NCBI RefSeq assembly: GCF_022605165.1
Contig: NC_063068.1
Location: forward strand, 4,278,001-4,342,000
From: Purpureocillium takamizusanense
Lineage: Eukaryota; Ascomycota; Sordariomycetes; Hypocreales; Ophiocordycipitaceae
DNA length: 64,000 nucleotides
Direction: 5' to 3'
Shown in pieces: positions 57,540-64,000 of this stretch. Position 1 is the stretch's first letter; each line of letters opens with the position of its first letter. The position numbers and the translations under genes are program-made. A model generated the notes under the pieces. It saw only the letters and a program-made list of their open reading frames with translations, had not been told where the DNA came from and searched no databases.

Positions 57540-60500
57540 TGTTGTAGTTTAGCACATCCTCCTTGACTCTGCCCACCGCACCTATACGAGACAGAAGAAA
57601 GACGGGAAGTGTCCGACTTAACCAACTTATCTATAGGAAGAGAAACTCTCATTTGCGGTCACGCGTCGCGACACGTCAACTGGATCACGGTGACGCATAC
57701 CGGGAGAGGGCACACGGGGGGGTTGGTTCCAGGTGTCTCGCACCGCAGTCACGTACTAGAACACACCAGACCGCGCATCTCGAAGGTGGCGTTTGAGTCG
57801 CCCATCGAAGTGATCCTCAGCGCCTGGAAGCCAACACTTGTTGTTCTTGCTCCTGGATATCCTGACACGGAGAGGCTTTGAGGCTCACGTATCACATCAA
57901 GGTCTTGACAGCCGAGCATCAATATTGAGAGTAGAACGACAGCAGTCGGTAGTCCAGTTGGCCTCTGCCATCGGCCGACGCGTAGTGACGAGGCGTCGAG
58001 GTATGGACCTCAGCTGGCAAGGCTTGGTGGTCCGGACCACCACGGAATTCCTCAACCTGCACTGGCCCATCACGAGCGGCGCCATCGCGAGAAGACGCAT
58101 ACCAGCTCGGCCACATTGTCTCTGAAGCGCGTCAGTTAGTCGCGTCGCCGATGTGCCGGTGCTGTTCCAGTTGAAGGAGTGCCATCGCTCGTCATCACGA
58201 GCACCTCGGTGCTTCGGAAGTCGTGGCGAGACTCAGCATGGATGCAGGCCGTCGTAATGGGAGCCGTCGAACGGGACAGACTGATGATTTCGACCTGAGA
58301 TGCCACCGTGTCAGCACTCGTACGCACGCCTTGGGCATATGTCGAGCAATACCTACACTCTCGCAAGCGCAGTGCAGAGAGAGGCTGGTGATGGCGCTCT
58401 CACACTCCGTCTGGAATTCTGCGTGGTGGGGCGACTTGGACCCTGGAAAGGAAGGGAGACAGGCCCTCCGTGGTTGCCCCATCTGGGCGCCCGGGGGGTC
58501 TCCTGCCACCCAATGGCACAAGGCCCCTCTTCCCATCGGTTGGCAAGCGCGGGCGAGCGCGGGGTCGGTCGTCTGTCACCGCCTCGAGGCGGCCACGAGC
58601 CCAAGAGGCGGGCGCGACCGTGGCCGTGCTGCCTGAGCGACCTGAACCTGCGATTGCTCTGTGCTTCGGAGGAAGGAGCGAGGGGGGCCGCGATAGGACG
58701 GTGATGGAGGTGCCTCCCGGCTCCAGCGTCCACCACTTGGCTTGAGAGATCTGCCACGAGCTTAGGTTAGTGCCCTCCCCCCTCTATCCACTCGCCACAA
58801 CCACGCGCGTGCACGACTCGGCAAAGCACTCGAACGGACGAACCACCACCAACACCACCACCAACGAGACGGTGGTGGACATCGCCGCCGAAGTCGCGAG
58901 CCAAATCTAAAACCAGAGAGCAGAGCCAAAGCGCAGGGGCGCGCACGCCCAAGGATGGAGGGAGGGAGGGAGGCTCCTCGACACGGCGACCCGGGCGAGT
59001 GATGTCAGTGTGCTCGGTAGTGCGACGCCCGCCCGCCAATGCCACCTCGGCTGCCCCTTGGGACACCCCCTCCAGGCCCGGATCGTCTTCAGGTTCGCTG
59101 CCCGGGCGGTCTGGACGCTTCGGCGCACGCTGTTTGGAAGCTGCGGACGCTCCGGGGAGTGGCACGCGAAGAGTCTTTTTTTTCTTTCCTTTCTCCCCTG
59201 ATTCATGGCAAGCCTCGACGCCAGCTCTCACACGTTTCTTGGCCGATGCTGTGCTCCGGATCCAAGCGGCTCTGGGAAACGGCAAGCTGACCACGGGCCG
59301 GAAACGCTCTAGCAGCCATTGGCTTCACGCCCAACTGGGGCGACGGTGACAAGAGGTGGTGGGCGGGTTGACGCAGTCGGGCCCGCCGATGGGGCAAGGT
59401 CAGACCCAATGCGGAATCGACCTTCCCGCTGGCGGTACTTAATCGCATCATCAACTGTGCGCAGGGTTTCGTTCTCCAGTCTATCCAGTGTCATGCAGAT
59501 GGCTGCATGCAGCGGCTGCTTGACGAGAAGAGGCGGACAGACGTCATGAGCCCGGTCCCCCTCTGCTGCGCCAGTAGCAGCAGCAGCAGCGTCTCCTGCC
59601 TGGGTCCGTGGAACGCCTCTTTCAACGGCAGCTACCGTCCTGCCACCAGTGCTTGTCTCTAGATGTTGGAGGCTCGACCAGAGCCCCCTCCCCCTCCCCC
59701 CCACCTTGTCCGTCACGTCACGAGCATCCCCAGGCGAGCAAGGATTCCAACAAGGGAGCTTTCCAGCTCCACGAAGAAGCCCACACTGCCGCCACGATTG
59801 CGCAAAGTACCAGGAGTACAGCACCTCTGCACCCTTGACCATGCCCACCACCACCCTGGCTCGTTGCCACACACCACCTACCTGTGGAGCTGGAGCTTCG
59901 CAAGCTGACGAGACAGATCCTTGGGATTCGTCGCGAAGCTGGGGGGAGCTGGCATGCCTGCATGACCGCTGGAGCTCTGCTGCTCGTTTGTGCGACCTTG
60001 CTTCGATCCCTCCCGCCGCCTTGGGAGCTGGAGCATTTTGCCATCCGCCCACAAGCGGCACCCATGCCATGCCATCCGAAAGACAAGCCAAATGGAGCAG
60101 GAAAAAGTCTTCCAATTCGGTCGCCGACTCGTTGTCGGCCGGTACCAACCATTGATTCGACCCAAGGCATGCCCCCCCACCCACGGCCGTCCCGAGTCAT
60201 TGAGCACCTGTGAATGGCCCCTCCTCCTCGTGTGACTTGCTGCTGGCCGTGCTCCAGCGCAAGACGCCTCGCCGACGCTCTGGCCACTGGGCCTGACTTG
60301 CAAGCTCTAGGCTCTGCGCGAGACTGGCAGCAGCAGCAAAAGAAGGGACGCTTGGGATCCCGTCTGGTGGGCGCTAGCGGGGGGCGAGACGGAGAGGAGA
60401 AGAGGACCAAGAGGGCGCCGTGAATGGCAAGCTTGTGGCGGGGACCTCTGGCTGCTCCGCCGCCAGCATAGAGCTTCGTGTTTGAGCTTCCCATTGGACA

Positions 60501-61778
60501 TGGTCGGCCCCCTCCGGCGGCCCTTTCTCGTCAGTCAATCATTTTTGGCGCAGGGTCGGAGGGTCATCAGAGTCACTAGTAGTACCTATAGCGTGCGCTC
60601 CGCTGGGTCTGCCGCGCTGGTGCCAGTCAGTTGAGCGCCAGCGCCCCCAGAATTGCGCGGGTGGCACCTCAGTGGAAGTAGATTGCCGAGGGCCCTGAAC
60701 CCATCTACGTATCGTCCAGTCCATGGCGGCGGCGGCGGCGGCGGCGGCGACGGCAGCGGCGGGTGTCTGTCTGCCGACTGTAAACGCCCGCATTCCTCTC
60801 GAATCCGGCGCTGCACCAAACAACTTGAGCTTCCACCGTCGTCGCTGCCTCACATCGCCAACTCACGGATCAAGGGCCCCTCGTCTCGGCCCCTCACCTC
60901 ACACCGGCTCGGGCGACGACATCGAGACGGACGCCGCTTGCGCAGGCCGCAGCGCCCTTGGACCCGTTCCCCTTTTGTCGCACATGATACCTGAGACGAC
61001 AGCCACATCTATCTGCAAGGCTTCTCGACACGGCTCTGCTGCGCTCCCTCGCACTCACCCTCGGCGCTTGTCCCTCGTGGGCACGGCACCGAGTACAAAG
61101 TACCTTGGGTAGCGGCTTGCGAGGAGTGTCGTCGCGCCCGGCGCATCGCAGAGCCGACGTGGGCTCGCCACCATCATTCATCCGGCCAACCCGTCTTCGC
61201 TTATTACCTAGTTACCACCTACCTACCTACTAAGTTACTATACCTTACCTTCAATTTGCCTCCTTCGTACCTTGCCTTGGGTACCAACCAGTGCGGAGAG
61301 CACCGGCACCTACTTCGTACTATCTAGGTACCTACCTTTATCGAGCTGCGCCGTGCGGCAGGGACCGGACCCTCTCGAGTCTCAAACCCAGACGGGGAGG
61401 CGGAGCTCCTGACAGGACAGGCAGGCGCGGGCGGGCACCAGACGCCGGTACCGTAAAGTACCTACCTTGCCTCCTCGCCTTCTTCCCTCTTCGCCTGGGC
61501 TTGCGCTGCGCTGAGAGCTTGCTTGACATAAGCTCTGGCTACCGCTTATACACACCTCGCGGGCACCATCTTCTTTCCCTTCCATCGCGCCGCCTACCAC
61601 CTAGCCTCCATTTTGACCTTGCATCGACACAAACCTTTTCCCGCAGGCCTTTGGCGCGAACGCACAGTCTGCCTTTTGGCCATCTCAACCAGCAGTTCTT
61701 AGGTCCACTACCGGCCAGTAAACTCTCTGCGCAGCTTTTCGACACGGCATCTTTGCAAATAAATAGTCGCTCCCGTTT

Positions 61779-61811
<33 letters not shown>

Positions 61812-62084
61812 TGCCCTTTGTCACCGTCACTGGTCGCCCGCCCGCTTCGTGCATCAGCTGCAACTCGCTCGCCCTCCCTCACCCAGCAGCTGATCGTGCT
61901 CGGCAGTCTCGGCCTCGCTGCATTCTCCCGGGCAACGTCGCCGACTTGCGATGCGAAAGCTCTCTACGGCTTCTGCTTGCCCAATTGATCAACCGCCTCA
62001 CTCAATCACATAGCACCTGCCCGCCTCGGAGCTGTCTCGCCTCATCATCTGCACCGACCTACTACTGCGCATGGTGGGGTCAAG
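57540..62084. other. 4.5-kb interval without a convincing gene
   Basis: Divergent upstream region of the flanking genes. Open frames up to 291 codons (59309-60184 minus) lack domains and look like chance frames. It holds a (GGC)n run (60723-60749), GGAGG and ACCACC repeats near 58.85-58.98 kb, a dense TACCT/AGGTA cluster with TACTTCGTAC (61200-61470), and (CGA)n (61782-61811) in the probable leader of the next gene. Confidence 0.5.
61782..61811 (+). repeat. (CGA)n microsatellite
   Basis: About nine to ten CGA units, some 275 nt before the start of the zinc-finger gene, probably in its 5' leader. Confidence 0.85.
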
Positions 62085-63818
62085 ATGCCACCACGCTCGT
62101 CCTTGACATCCTCCTTCTCAATCACAGACGCTACCAACGAAGTCGTCTGCCCTCTCCGCAATCAGGATGGCTCTAGCTGTCGCAAGCGATGTGTCGGCGT
62201 GAGTTTACCTGCTTCTCTTTGGCCGCGTATCAGCTGCGTCGGCCTCGTGCCCTGCTTGCATGCATGGTCACGACGACTTGCTCAGCTCCAGCTGCCATGG
62301 CGCTGCTGCGCTTCTGTATCCCGATCCGATGCGGCTGCAATAGATCACTGACCATTTCACTCGTCGCACAGGAAAAGCGATATCGCTCCATGCAGGAGCA
62401 TATCCGCCGGGCGCACCCTGAACACTATATCCCCAAGCTCCCCGCGACCGAGGAAAGCTTCCTACTCATGATTAGCTCCCCGCCCCAGGAGCGCCGCAAC
62501 GACCAGCCCACATCATCTGCCGCTCAGAGTTGGTCCCCCCCCCCCTCCTCTCCCGAGCTCACTGATGCAGTGGTGAGCTGACCTACCCGCCACAACAGAC
62601 CTCAACGACAGAGGCAATTATTATCGTGACACACCAAGCAACCCTGGTACGCCGCGTCATAGTGATGAGTACACCACAAGTGGTGGTAACCGAATGCTGG
62701 GGGCAGCTCGCGCAGCGGCGGCTCTCGCCGAACTTCACGGTATCAAGTCTGAGCGAGACATTGACATGGATGGCGTATGACTCCCTGGCCCCGCCGCTCC
62801 TATCGATAGCGTTGATGGGCTCAGCCCGGCATGGACGGCAGCTGACACTCGGGCTTGACCCGCGACCACTCCAGGGTTACTATTCGGACTCGGATGGGCG
62901 GCGCATTCCTCGAAGCTCGATTGAGCTGCCTCCCCTCAACCTGTCTCACAACGACATCACCAGTGATCCATTCTCTGGAGGCAGGCCACGCGAGATCCTG
63001 CCATCGCTCATGGCACATTCGCCTCCTGGCCGGTCCTCGACCCTGCCCCCGCTGCAGAGACCCCTCGGCCAACAAAGCCGCCCTCGGAAGCAGTCGGTGT
63101 CGAAGCGCGGCCGCGAGCCTCACCACAAGAAGAAGAACTCCAAGGGGCAGAACATTGACCTCTTTCGCCGTCTTCAGAACGAGGAGCCTCCAAGATATGG
63201 TGGTGGCTTTGATCGGAAGGCTCTGTCTGCAGAACCGTCCGCAAACCGCGATAAGCGGTGGGCAGACTTGATTGACGCCGCCGCGGCTTCCGCCGCGGGC
63301 GACCTGGACGATCGCACTCCAGTAAGTTTATACACTCGCCTGGGCGTGTGTCATCATGTTCTACCTCCTGACACTGTCGCCCGCAGGTTCCTCAGTCACC
63401 CGTTTCCATCCAGCGAGGTTCTTTGCCACCGTTCCACCATCCGCAGCCAGCTCAACCGACGAGCTATCAGGCCTCTCCTCTACAACAGGCTCTCACTCCA
63501 CCATCATTCAACCAAGATGTTGCCGAGCCTTTTCCATCAGTGGAAAGCGGCGAGAGTGGCGAGACATTTCACATGGGCTCCCAGGGACTCTCGGAATCGT
63601 CGCCGAGCTACGGCTCTTCGCAAAACATCCAGATTTACTGCGCCGCCTGCCAGGGAGTGTCACAGCTCAAGAACTCGTACGCATGTACCGAGTGCATCTG
63701 TGGGCTGTGTTCTACCTGTGTCGGTGTCCTCATGGCAGAGCAGGGAGCGCATAGGAAATGTCCCCGCTGTGCTACCATCGGCGGCCGGTTCAAGCCTTTT
63801 CAGCTCGAAATCAGGTGA
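62085..63818 (+). CDS. Zinc-finger protein with C-terminal RING-like Cys-rich domain
   Basis: The proposed protein is 441 aa. Exons are 62085-62198, 62372-62528, 62599-62774, 62875-63321 and 63387-63818; all joins keep frame and use GT...AG. The first two exons build an N-terminal Cys/His finger (VCPLRNQDGSSCRKRC, then MQEHIRRAHPEHYIP). The middle is disordered, with a basic patch (KRGREPHHKKKNSKGQN) likely to act in nuclear import, and a conserved-looking helix (NRDKRWADLIDAAAASA). The last 60 residues have ordered Cys pairs (YCAACQG, YACTECICGLCSTCV, HRKCPRCATIGGRFKP), a RING- or zinc-ribbon-like layout. I know similar fungal proteins only as hypothetical or RING-like. A nuclear regulatory or ubiquitin-ligase role is possible but unproven. 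The donor of intron 2 (GTTGGT) is the weakest call. Confidence 0.8.
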
Positions 63819-64000
63819 TGTGACCATCTTCTAGGATTCGTTTTCCCCATGCATGTTCGCCTGCCTTTCCCGGTGCGGGGACGAAAAAAGCACAAGACAA
63901 ACGACCCGACATCCTTTCTAGCATCATCAACAGGCGCCCTGGACGGCATCATGATACAGTTCTGTTTTCGCTCTCGCTTTATTTCGCCCCGGGCAACACG

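Noticed and set aside
60150..60175. Possible tRNA B-box-like word on the minus strand
   Set aside because: It differs from the consensus at key positions and no matching A-box or cloverleaf was found.
59309..60184. 291-codon open frame on the minus strand
   Set aside because: No domain and no supporting splice structure; overlapping frames on both strands are equally long.
62775..62874. Coding-like stretch within intron 3 of the zinc-finger gene
   Set aside because: Part of it is open in the gene's frame, but a TGA follows the donor directly and another TGA comes before the acceptor. Donor, CTGAC branch and CAG acceptor are all good, so an intron is the simpler reading.

Overview
The window is nuclear DNA of a filamentous ascomycete, most likely a Sordariomycete (Hypocreales is my best guess, not proven). 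The signs are short introns of about 47 to 180 nt with GTRNGT-type donors, CTAAC/CTGAC branch sites and YAG acceptors; GC-rich genes; and a gene set typical of Pezizomycotina. No CRISPR array, operon, insertion sequence, rRNA or convincing tRNA was seen. Exon joins were worked out by hand from reading frame, splice signals and continuity of known domains.

Layout, left to right: the 3' end of STT3 (oligosaccharyltransferase); a large unrecognised protein with two Cys-rich modules; a Rad53-type checkpoint kinase with two FHA domains (minus); a Caf120-like PH protein (minus); a 6.3-kb stretch without convincing genes; a PTC7-type mitochondrial PP2C phosphatase; the rRNA-processing factor UTP23; a DUF726/Mil1-like membrane alpha/beta hydrolase; an unrecognised single-pass membrane protein; TVP23 (minus); a CitE/CLYBL-like lyase; an 803-residue unrecognised protein (minus); a 3.7-kb gap; a glycine-rich RRM protein; a ChaC-type gamma-glutamylcyclotransferase (minus); a GH18 chitinase and a chitin deacetylase with five hevein-type chitin-binding modules (both minus, neighbours); a penta-EF-hand protein; a metallo-beta-lactamase-fold protein that lacks most metal ligands (minus); a 4.5-kb gap; and a zinc-finger/RING-like protein.

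Most genes are unrelated housekeeping functions: protein glycosylation, DNA-damage checkpoint, mRNA turnover, ribosome biogenesis, Golgi traffic and glutathione turnover. The one functional grouping is the chitin-active pair at 47.3-52.7 kb, one enzyme hydrolysing chitin and the other binding and deacetylating it. Apart from the genes, the most notable signals are a 9-bp motif (TACTTCGTA/TACGAAGTA) present seven times, always outside genes; a G-quadruplex-like (GGGTCT)n tract; (CG)n tracts in two introns of the RRM gene; and an in-frame stop in the second gene that a small intron probably removes. I found no clear, previously undescribed multi-gene system.
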